A DNA stretch of 6,440 nucleotides from Candidatus Gastranaerophilales bacterium. Lineage in GTDB: Bacteria; Cyanobacteriota; Vampirovibrionia; Gastranaerophilales; Gastranaerophilaceae. Below the pieces are notes generated by a model. The model worked only from the letters and a program-made list of their open reading frames with translations. It ran no database searches and was not told where the DNA came from. The position numbers were made by a program, and so were the translations under genes. Positions 1 to 5,321 of this stretch are shown here, in pieces (positions within the stretch are counted from its first letter, which is position 1; each line of letters begins with the position of its first letter). Where the stretch lies: positions 1 through 6,440 of the forward strand of contig CALUSZ010000196.1 of assembly GCA_944323495.1 (NCBI GenBank), read 5' to 3'.

Positions 1-2
1 AT

Positions 3-1073
3 GAAAATACTGCAATTACCTTAAACGTAAGAGACAGATTCCCGGTTAACCTGAATTTCTCATAGGACGATTACGGCCGTGCTTATACCGGAGCTCAAAG
101 GGTTTCAGTCCTTGTTGGTATGGATAACTTAACTGGGCTTGGAGATAAGATTCATGGTGGTACTATTCTATCTTCCGGTGCAACAGGCTGGATGGCAGGA
201 TATTCACTTCCGGTATCTTCATATGGTACAAGATTATCATTCGATTTTTCTGATTCTCATGTTAGATTAGGCGGACCTTATAAGTCATTGAACGTTAAAG
301 GTAACGCTCAAAGTTACTTCTTTAAATTAACCCAGCCGTTAATTCAAACAGCGAAAACAGATTTGATATTTTATACAGGTTATGATTATGTAAATGCCAA
401 TACTTCTGCAAACATAACCGGAAATCCTTTAAGACTATCAACATATAACTTGAATGTATGGCGTTCCGGTTTATATGGTATGACAGATGATAACTATGGG
501 CGTTGGATCGGAAACTTAGGCGTTGACTTTGGTATGGGCGGCGATGGCCACGGTGCTATACAAGATACAACATTCTTTAAAGTTACTGCCGGTGCAACAC
601 GTGTACAGAGATTATTTGGAAGAAGTATGGGTATTGTAAGGGTCGGCGGCCAGTATTCACCAAACAAATTGTTTGCAGCAGAACAAATGCAGATGGGTGG
701 TCCTTATACCTTAAGAGGTTATCAACCGGCTGAATTAATCGGTGACTATGGTGTAACAGGTACTGTTGAATATCGTTTCCCGATACCGTTCTTAGACAGA
801 TTATGGCCTAAAGTTGATGAAAGAATAAGGCTCGCTGTATTCTATGATTGGGGCTGGTTAGGTGAAAACGGTAATATTTATAATTATCCGCAGACATTCT
901 TACATTCGGTAGGTTTTGGTACATATATTAACTTTACCGACTGGTTAACAGCTCAAATTGGTGTCGGTTTCCCTCTCGGACGATCATATGATGAGAATAC
1001 AGCTAGATTCTACTTTAGTGTAAACTCTGATTTAGACAGATTAATACCATTGAGGAATCCGGAAAAATTGTAA
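3..1073 (+). CDS. ShlB/FhaC-family (TpsB, Omp85 superfamily) outer-membrane transporter, 5' partial, broken by an in-frame TAG
   Basis: TpsB proteins are 16-strand outer-membrane barrels with periplasmic POTRA domains that export a partner TpsA protein. The frame is open from the window edge; its POTRA and signal-peptide part lies upstream. Bases 3-62 encode a POTRA-to-barrel junction (ITLNVRDRFPVNLNFS), bases 63-65 are TAG, and the frame then continues as DDYGRAYTG and VLVGMDNLTGLGDK, matching the first barrel strands of FhaC/ShlB. Numbering from the ATG at 120, the hallmark L6-loop motif is LRGY at residues 198-201, preceded by EQMQMGG and followed by GDYGVTGTVEYRFPI. The ATG at 120 lies inside the conserved fold and has no signal peptide, so it is unlikely to be the true start. 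The last strand (FYFSVNSDL) is followed by a short tail ending in KL instead of the usual terminal aromatic residue. Family assignment is firm; whether the gene works depends on the TAG. No partner TpsA is visible. Confidence 0.8.
63..65 (+). other. In-frame amber (TAG) codon interrupting the TpsB-like gene
   Basis: Reading from base 3, the codons give LNFS, then TAG, then DDYGRAYTG, with homology-like sequence on both sides in the same frame. At the matching place FhaC-type proteins have an ordinary residue before the acidic residues of the first barrel strand. One base change from TAT/TAC (Tyr), TTG (Leu), CAG (Gln) or AAG (Lys) would explain it. A sequencing error, a true nonsense mutation and suppression are all possible. 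General TAG reassignment is unlikely, since the MarR gene in this window ends in TAG. Confidence 0.85.
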
Positions 1074-1081
1074 AAAATTTC

Positions 1082-1114
1082 AAATACCCGGGATTTTATA
1101 TCCCGGGTATTTTT
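1082..1114 (+). terminator. Intrinsic terminator after the TpsB-like gene
   Basis: A perfect stem AAATACCCGGGAT (1082-1094) pairs with ATCCCGGGTATTT (1100-1112) around a 5-base loop, followed by a run of T. It begins 8 bases after the stop codon at 1071-1073. The 13-bp stem with a CCCGGG core is the strongest hairpin in the window. An A-rich stretch before it could also let it work on the opposite strand. It separates the transporter from the peptidase transcript. Confidence 0.9.
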
Positions 1115-1121
1115 ATAGAAA

Positions 1122-1130
1122 TGGTAAAAT
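1122..1130 (+). promoter_or_regulatory. Possible extended -10 promoter element before the metzincin gene
   Basis: TGGTAAAAT matches the extended -10 pattern TGnTATAAT with one mismatch. It lies just after the terminator and about 36 bases before the ATG at 1167, which suits a short leader. No convincing -35 is present, because that position falls in the terminator stem. In AT-rich DNA such matches are common, so this is a tentative call. Confidence 0.3.
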
Positions 1131-1166
1131 GAAATATGGGAGCTATTATATTTTAAAGCTGAATAT

Positions 1167-2624
1167 ATGAAACGATTTAAGATTTTTTTCTATTCAATTT
1201 TAGTTATTGTACTTGTCGGAGCTTTATATTTTAGGTATAACGCAGAAGATGTTTTTGAAAAAATTGGGAATTATTACTATAGCAAAAATAATATAGCAAA
1301 AGCACAGGAATTTTATGAAAAATCTTTTAGGCTTGGAAACAATGATGCTGATTTGAGGGAGACTTATGTTAATTGTATTATAAATTCTCCACTGACACTA
1401 GCTGCTCAAGAAAAGCTTATTAAAATAGCAGAAGGACAAATTACAGATGATGCCTCTTATAAGGCCAAACAGTTTTTATATAGTCTAAAGCGTGAAATTC
1501 ACGGAAAATATCCTTTAAACTATATTAAGCAGGCACCTTTTAATCAAAAGATTATAAGGTGGAATAAGTTTCCGATAACATATTCTTTTCTAAATACATC
1601 AGCTGTTCCTCCGGAATATATAGAAGAAATAAGAAACGCTTTTTCTATGTGGGAAAAATCGACTTCTCTTATGTTTAGTGAGGTTAATAGCCAGAATGCA
1701 AATATTACTGTTGATTTTCATTCCAATAAGGCGGAGGATATAGATTACGGAAAAAAATATGTGGTTGCATATACTACTCCGCATATTAATCTTAATACTT
1801 TAGAAAATATGAATATAAATTTTTATATTCAAGATCCAGAAGGGAATAAATTTTCAAGGAATCAGGTTTATAATACCGCATTACATGAAATTTTTCATGC
1901 ACTGGGATTTATGGGACACAGCTATGATAGCGGGAATATAATGTATCTTTCAAAAACTAATAAGACATTAATTGAAGATGTCCGGCAGAACCTTACTGAA
2001 GCGGATATTAGTACTTTGGTACTTTTATATAAAATAAAACCTGATATAACAAACGAAGGAGATTTAAAAAGTGAATATCTCCCATATTTAGTTTTAGGTG
2101 ATGAAGAAGAAGTTAATGATTCAAAAAATAAGGAGGCAAAATATTATATACGCCAAGCACCGACACTTCCCGGCGGGTATATAGATTTAGCGGAAAGCCT
2201 TGTTGCACAGAAAAAGTATGCACAGGCTATAAGGGCGCTTGAAAAAGCACTTTCGCTTGCTGATACTGACGATATAAGGTATATAGTTTATTATAATCTT
2301 GCAGTTTCTTATTATTATATTAATCATACAGAAATGGCACTTGATTATATTAGTAAAGCTATTAAAATTAAAGATACAGAAGAATTGCATTTTTTGCTTG
2401 CGGAAGTTTATCTAAAAACAGATAGGAGCCGGGCTATACAGGAATATGAGTATCTTATGGAAATTGCTCCCGAAAATATCGATTATGCGATTAATCTTGC
2501 AAATATTTATATTAAAAATAACGAATATCTGAAAGCAAGAAAAATCTTGAAAAAATACATTTCCCAAAACCCGTCAAGTAGAAATAACAAACGTTTATCA
2601 CCATATAAGATATTGCTGTTTTAA
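1167..2624 (+). CDS. Membrane-anchored TPR-metzincin (matrixin-like) zinc metallopeptidase with C-terminal TPR repeats
   Basis: A 485-residue protein with three parts. Residues 1-24 are a short basic start and a hydrophobic helix with no lipobox or clear cleavage site, so it probably anchors in the inner membrane with the rest outside the cytoplasm. Residues about 30-62 form a TPR-like unit (GNYYYSKNNIAKAQEFYEKS). Residues about 128-290 are a matrixin-like domain: RWNKFPITYSF, MWEKSTSLMF, then the zinc motif HEIFHALGFMGH with H240, E241 (catalytic), H244, G247 and H251, and Met259 in NIMY as the Met-turn. One extra Gly precedes the third His compared with HExxHxxGxxH of matrix metalloproteases. 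Residues about 333-470 hold about four TPR units. No cysteine-switch prodomain is visible. The ATG at 1167 starts the hydrophobic segment directly; there is no good Shine-Dalgarno site and no earlier in-frame start after the stop at 1125. The substrate is unknown. The small gene at 2648 probably shares its transcript. Confidence 0.85.
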   Translation: MKRFKIFFYSILVIVLVGALYFRYNAEDVFEKIGNYYYSKNNIAKAQEFYEKSFRLGNNDADLRETYVNCIINSPLTLAAQEKLIKIAEGQITDDASYKAKQFLYSLKREIHGKYPLNYIKQAPFNQKIIRWNKFPITYSFLNTSAVPPEYIEEIRNAFSMWEKSTSLMFSEVNSQNANITVDFHSNKAEDIDYGKKYVVAYTTPHINLNTLENMNINFYIQDPEGNKFSRNQVYNTALHEIFHALGFMGHSYDSGNIMYLSKTNKTLIEDVRQNLTEADISTLVLLYKIKPDITNEGDLKSEYLPYLVLGDEEEVNDSKNKEAKYYIRQAPTLPGGYIDLAESLVAQKKYAQAIRALEKALSLADTDDIRYIVYYNLAVSYYYINHTEMALDYISKAIKIKDTEELHFLLAEVYLKTDRSRAIQEYEYLMEIAPENIDYAINLANIYIKNNEYLKARKILKKYISQNPSSRNNKRLSPYKILLF

Positions 2625-2647
2625 AATATTTATGCTATTTTTCAAAT

Positions 2648-2863
2648 ATGAAAACCCAGCCGGTTACAGTGAATAAAATTATTACACCCAAGACTACAGG
2701 ATATGCAGCAACAGTCGGACTGGGGCTTTCTGTTTGGTCCGGAGTAAGCAGGAATAAAAGTTTTAGAAAAACTCATAAATTGCTTGCATATATTACGGCT
2801 GCATTAACGTTACTACATATCGGTTTAATTGAATATTACCATCACAAATACAAAAAAATGTAA
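2648..2863 (+). CDS. Small membrane protein of unknown function, two hydrophobic helices, His-containing
   Basis: I do not recognise a characterised family. The 71-residue product has a soluble N-terminus, a weakly hydrophobic Gly-rich segment (about 18-33), a basic loop (SRNKSFRKTHK) and a stronger helix (about 44-62, LLAYITAALTLLHIGLIEYY), then a basic tail (HHKYKKM). Histidines at 43, 57, 65 and 66 bracket or sit in the second helix. That spacing is reminiscent of haem-binding membrane helices but is not enough to assign that role. By the positive-inside rule, the loop and tail charge give no clear topology. It starts 23 bases after the peptidase stop without a visible Shine-Dalgarno site, so it is probably cotranscribed and perhaps coupled. 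Its stop codon lies inside the left arm of an inverted repeat. The composition, with hydrophobic segments between basic ends, supports a real gene. Confidence 0.65.
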   Translation: MKTQPVTVNKIITPKTTGYAATVGLGLSVWSGVSRNKSFRKTHKLLAYITAALTLLHIGLIEYYHHKYKKM

Positions 2864-2904
2864 CAAAATACACTTATTCACCAGAGAGTTTGTTACATTT
2901 TTTT
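2852..2904 (+). terminator. Long AT-rich inverted repeat, probable (bidirectional) terminator
   Basis: AAAAAAATGTAACAAA (2852-2867) is exactly complementary to TTTGTTACATTTTTTT (2889-2904), a 16-bp stem with a 21-base loop ending in seven T. The left arm contains the stop codon of the small membrane protein. Position and T-tract fit a terminator. The long loop and low-GC stem are weaker than those of the 1082-1114 hairpin. The right arm overlaps the -35 region of the next promoter, so an operator role is an alternative. Confidence 0.55.
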
Positions 2905-2910
2905 ATTATT

Positions 2911-2916
2911 TATAAT
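2911..2916 (+). promoter_or_regulatory. -10 element of the promoter for the nrtR-like/secG/tcdA operon
   Basis: A perfect TATAAT lies 21 bases before the ATG at 2938. A weak -35 (TTTGTT 2889-2894, spacing 16, or TTGTTA 2890-2895, spacing 15) falls in the right arm of the inverted repeat. The predicted leader is short, about 15 bases, and leads straight into the Shine-Dalgarno site GAGGTG (2928-2933), which sits 4 bases before the ATG. Confidence 0.5.
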
Positions 2917-2937
2917 ACAATTAAATTGAGGTGAAAA

Positions 2938-3618
2938 ATGTTTAACGAAATAAAAACACACGAAATTACAGTAGACATTGTTATTCTGACAATGAAAGAT
3001 GATGCCCTGCAAGTTCTTCTCGTTAAACGTAATAATGAACCGTTTAAGGATAAGTGGGCAATTCCCGGCGGATATGTAAGAATGTCAGAAAATCTTGATG
3101 AAGCTGCTATGAGGGTATTGAAGGAAAAAACAAATGTGGATAATATTTACCTAGAACAGCTTTATACATTTGGAGACCCTTTAAGACACCCTGTATCAAG
3201 AGTTATAACTTGTGCTTATTTTGCTCTTATAAGAGCGGAGGATTTGAATATTGTTACAACTCCGGATCTTGCTTGGCACAAAGTTTTTGATCTTCCTCCT
3301 CTTGCATTTGACCACAAAGAAATTATTGAGTATTCTCTAAAACGTACACGTGAGCGTTTAGAGATGTGTCCTGTTGCTTATCAGCTTTTGAACGAAAAAT
3401 TCACGCTCACTGAAATGCAAAAAGCTTATGAGATGATTATGCAAAAGAAGCTTGATAAGCGAAATTTCAGAAAGAAAGTTATTACAACTGATGGCTTAAG
3501 AGAACTTAATGAATTTTCTAAATCATCATCAAAGAGACCTGCCAGATTATATACGTTTGATAATATCAAGTTGAATTCTAAGCGGGCTCATTTTATAAAA
3601 AAGGAGACTAAATGTTAA
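2938..3618 (+). CDS. NrtR-like Nudix/winged-helix transcriptional regulator with degenerate Nudix box
   Basis: A 226-residue protein with an N-terminal Nudix domain (about 8-140) and a C-terminal winged-helix domain (about 145-210), the NrtR layout. Recognisable stretches are VDIVILTMKDD, LLVKRN, DKWAIPGGYV, then LAFDHKEIIEYSLKRTRERL, FTLTEMQKAYEMIMQKKLDKRNFRKK and RPARLYTFD near the end. In the Nudix box (G45-x5-E51-x7-R59...), the REUxEExGU part reads RVLKEKTNV. V60 and K64 replace two of the usual Glu residues and N66 replaces Gly, while E63 remains. Metal-dependent hydrolysis is therefore likely weak or lost, and the domain probably senses a ligand. Characterised NrtR proteins bind ADP-ribose-type ligands and control NAD genes; Bacteroidetes relatives sense sugars. 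The target here is unknown: no NAD or sugar gene lies beside it. It has a good Shine-Dalgarno site and its stop overlaps secG by 7 bases. Confidence 0.85.
   Translation: MFNEIKTHEITVDIVILTMKDDALQVLLVKRNNEPFKDKWAIPGGYVRMSENLDEAAMRVLKEKTNVDNIYLEQLYTFGDPLRHPVSRVITCAYFALIRAEDLNIVTTPDLAWHKVFDLPPLAFDHKEIIEYSLKRTRERLEMCPVAYQLLNEKFTLTEMQKAYEMIMQKKLDKRNFRKKVITTDGLRELNEFSKSSSKRPARLYTFDNIKLNSKRAHFIKKETKC
3601..3606 (+). promoter_or_regulatory. Shine-Dalgarno site of secG, inside the upstream gene
   Basis: AAGGAG lies 5 bases before the ATG at 3612, within the last codons of the Nudix regulator gene. It fixes the secG start despite the 7-base gene overlap. Confidence 0.8.
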
Positions 3619-3836
3619 CACTGGTTTGGACTATACAGGTTTTATCATCATTATTATTGATAGTACTTATTCTTATGCATTCTCCAAAAGGTGACGGAAT
3701 CGCAGGAATAGGTAATGCGGCACAGATTTTTTCTTCACAAAAAAGTGCAGAAAAAGGATTAAACAAATTAACAGGCATTGTTGCTCTTGTTTTTGTAATT
3801 TGTGTATTCCTTCTCGGATTTGGTATCGTAAAATAA
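3612..3836 (+). CDS. secG: Preprotein translocase subunit SecG
   Basis: SecG is the small auxiliary subunit of the inner-membrane SecYEG channel and aids SecA-driven export. The 74-residue product has the family layout: a first transmembrane helix (about 5-23), the conserved loop HSPKGDGIAGIGNAAQIF followed by SSQKSAEKGLNKLT, and a second helix (about 53-71). The length suits the compact form without a long C-terminal tail. The loop alone is diagnostic. It overlaps the end of the Nudix regulator gene by 7 bases and its TAA is directly followed by the ATG of the tcdA-like gene, so the three are almost certainly one operon. An overlapping antisense frame (3608-3847) is a shadow. Confidence 0.95.
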   Translation: MLTLVWTIQVLSSLLLIVLILMHSPKGDGIAGIGNAAQIFSSQKSAEKGLNKLTGIVALVFVICVFLLGFGIVK

Positions 3837-4583
3837 ATGGACAGCACTTTTTCAAGAAATGTTATGTATTGGGGTGATGAAGCTCAAGAGAAGATTTCAT
3901 CTTCCCATATTGCTGTATTTGGCCTGGGCGGAGTCGGCGGCTATTGTGCAGAAGCTCTTGCAAGAAGCGGAGTGGGTGAATTAACTCTTGTAGATTTTGA
4001 TACGGTCTCAAAATCGAATATTAACAGACAAATTATTGCCCTTAACTCTACCCTTGGAATCCCTAAGACGGAATTATTTGAAAAAAGGCTTAAGGATATT
4101 AATCCGGAGCTTAAGTTAAATCTAATTAATGATTTTTATACAGATGATTTTGATTTTACCGGGATTGATTATGTCTGTGATGCAATTGATTCTATGCGTT
4201 CAAAAGTGAATCTTCTTATAAGATGTGTTAGAAATAATATTCCGGTAATATCTTCTATGGGGGCCGGTAATAGGATTAATCCTGACAAATTGTATATTTG
4301 CGATATTTCTGAAATAAGAGATAAAAAAGCACCCTTTGTTTCTAATATTTTATATCAGTTAAAAAAACACGGAATTGAAAGCGGAATAAAGGTAGTTGCA
4401 AGTGATGAAAAACCTTTTTGCGGAATTAAAATAAGCGAGCTTGAGAAAGTTATAACTTCAAAAGGTGAAGAAATTGAATTCAATAAAATAATTCCTGCCT
4501 CGACGCCGTTTGTTGCGCCTGTTGCCGGAATTATTATGGCATATGGAGTAGTTCAAAAAATTGCCTTCTTTGTTAATTATTAA
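3837..4583 (+). CDS. tcdA: tRNA threonylcarbamoyladenosine dehydratase (TcdA/CsdL, ThiF/E1-like family)
   Basis: TcdA uses ATP to dehydrate t6A at position 37 of ANN-decoding tRNAs, giving the cyclic form ct6A. The 248-residue product is close to full length (E. coli TcdA is 268). It shows the adenylating fold: nucleotide-binding loop GLGGVGGYCAEALARSG (residues 29-45), LVDFDTVSKSNINRQI with the catalytic-type Arg64, Lys77, DAIDSMRSK (115-123), GAGNRINP (142-149), and a late KVVASDEKP segment. It lacks the CxxC zinc pairs of ThiF/MoeB, and NINRQIIAL matches the E. coli NTNRQIHAL. The start ATG touches the secG stop with no gap and has no clear Shine-Dalgarno site, so translation is probably coupled to secG. 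The cysteine desulfurase or CsdE-type partners linked to it in enterobacteria are not in the window. Confidence 0.9.
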   Translation: MDSTFSRNVMYWGDEAQEKISSSHIAVFGLGGVGGYCAEALARSGVGELTLVDFDTVSKSNINRQIIALNSTLGIPKTELFEKRLKDINPELKLNLINDFYTDDFDFTGIDYVCDAIDSMRSKVNLLIRCVRNNIPVISSMGAGNRINPDKLYICDISEIRDKKAPFVSNILYQLKKHGIESGIKVVASDEKPFCGIKISELEKVITSKGEEIEFNKIIPASTPFVAPVAGIIMAYGVVQKIAFFVNY

Positions 4584-4743
4584 AAAGACAAAAGAAAAAG
4601 CTTATCAACAAATGGCTGAGCTAAAGAAACAGATGGATATGCTTGATTTTAAAGAAGGGTATTATCAGAATTTGATTAAAAATAATCTTGATGACAGCTG
4701 GAATCCGATGAATAAAAACAAAATCGAAGAATATGCTGTGTAA
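4561..4743 (+). CDS. Short orphan coiled-coil ORF resembling the C-terminal helix of a MerR regulator
   Basis: The frame opens at a TTG (4561) inside the end of the tcdA-like gene; an ATG at 4612 would give 43 residues. Neither has a good Shine-Dalgarno site, so the start is uncertain. The product is mostly one charged amphipathic helix (KAYQQMAELKKQMDMLDF then KEGYYQNLIKNN), followed by DDSWNPMNKNKIEEYAV. The pattern of a long helix ending in a 'LDxKxxYY' turn resembles the dimerisation tail of MerR-family regulators. No MerR DNA-binding half is present upstream, where tcdA occupies the sequence, so this may be a remnant left by deletion or a genuine small protein. It ends one base before the stop of the convergent marR-type gene. 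Confidence 0.4.
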   Translation: MPSLLIIKKTKEKAYQQMAELKKQMDMLDFKEGYYQNLIKNNLDDSWNPMNKNKIEEYAV

Positions 4744-4744
4744 A

Positions 4745-5212
4745 CTATTTTAACTCTACTTCAACAAAAGATGAGAGCATATTACGGTATCTCTTAAGAA
4801 AGTTTAAGAATTGGTTAATTTCAGTTTCTGAAAACTCTTTTTCATATCTTTCGCGCATATTTTTAGTTTCTTTGATGCCCTTTTCATAGATCTTTTTAGC
4901 TTTAGGAAGCAGAATTATTTTTGATGGCGCAGGGGTTTTTGCTGTTGTTCTTTTAATCAGTCCCTTTTGTTCCATTTCTTTTAGAATTTTCCCGACATGT
5001 GCTTTACCTTTGAATAAGTATTTTGCAAGGGTTGTCTGGGAGATGTCAGGCTGATTTGATACAAAGTAAATAATCGCAAATTCATCAGGCATAAGCTCAG
5101 CATCGATATACTTTGCGCTGAACCTTCTTCTAAAAGATTTATTAAAATTCGCAGTATAATCGATTTGAAATGTTATATCATCTTCAAATTTTGAATTAGA
5201 TTTATCTCCCAT
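4745..5212 (-). CDS. MarR-family winged-helix transcriptional regulator
   Basis: A 155-residue product from the ATG at 5212 (MGDKSNSKFE), the usual MarR length. Helical dimerisation segments flank a winged helix: PDEFAIIYFVSNQPDISQTTLAKYL (helix-turn-helix entry, about 42-66), GKAHVGKILKEMEQKGLIKR (recognition helix region, about 69-88) and a wing ending in IILLPKAKKIYEKG. The C-terminal helix (about 127-150) completes the dimer face. The typical Asp-Arg in the wing is not present. An upstream in-frame TTG at 5263 would add 17 residues but has no ribosome site; a GTG at 5215 is a further alternative with a GGAG 11 bases before it. The gene is divergent from the efflux adaptor and probably represses it and itself through the palindrome at 5289-5304, releasing in response to a pump substrate. 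The stop is TAG. Confidence 0.85.
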   Translation of the reverse strand: MGDKSNSKFEDDITFQIDYTANFNKSFRRRFSAKYIDAELMPDEFAIIYFVSNQPDISQTTLAKYLFKGKAHVGKILKEMEQKGLIKRTTAKTPAPSKIILLPKAKKIYEKGIKETKNMRERYEKEFSETEINQFLNFLKRYRNMLSSFVEVELK

Positions 5213-5256
5213 CACGAATAATTTTACTCCATATGGTTGATAAAAACAAGCGCTTA

Positions 5257-5288
5257 TTGACAATTAAGGTTATATAATTTAGTATTAT
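5257..5288 (+). promoter_or_regulatory. Possible promoter of the efflux adaptor gene
   Basis: A perfect -35 consensus TTGACA lies at 5257-5262. With 17-base spacing the -10 would be TAGTAT (5280-5285), and with 20-base spacing TATTAT (5283-5288); both are imperfect. A perfect TATAAT at 5273-5278 is only 10 bases away and cannot pair with this -35. Either -10 choice abuts the palindrome at 5289-5304, so a repressor bound there would block transcription initiation. Confidence 0.4.
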
Positions 5289-5304
5289 GGTAGAATATTC
5301 TACC
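5289..5304. promoter_or_regulatory. Perfect 16-base palindrome, candidate MarR operator
   Basis: GGTAGAATATTCTACC is an exact inverted repeat with no spacer, lying in the 109-base gap between the divergent marR-type gene and the efflux adaptor. It sits 17 bases before the adaptor ATG, ahead of its Shine-Dalgarno site. The size and position match known MarR operators, which are usually 16-20 base palindromes over the shared promoter region. No T-tract follows, so it is not a terminator. Confidence 0.7.
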
Positions 5305-5321
5305 TGGAATTGGAGAGAGAT

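Noticed and set aside
1..24. ATG at base 1 as a gene start
   Set aside because: Its frame closes after seven codons at TAA (22-24), and the transporter frame is the third one.
28..37. TAAGAGACAG, identical to the end of a common transposase sequencing adapter
   Set aside because: Only 10 bases match, and the bases encode a sensible V-R-D-R stretch at the POTRA-barrel junction in the right frame, so chance is the simpler explanation.
1599..1784. Antisense open frame inside the metzincin gene (also 2187-2390)
   Set aside because: Both are low-complexity shadows of a clear coding region, without ribosome sites or known motifs.
3608..3855. Two antisense frames over secG
   Set aside because: SecG is unambiguous on the plus strand; the reverse frames are shadows.
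5213..5263. Longer start for the MarR gene at a TTG (5263), adding 17 residues
   Set aside because: No Shine-Dalgarno site precedes it, and the added residues are not typical of the MarR N-terminus. The ATG at 5212 gives the usual length.
5257..5278. TTGACA and TATAAT as one promoter
   Set aside because: Their spacing is 10 bases, too short for a sigma-70 type promoter.
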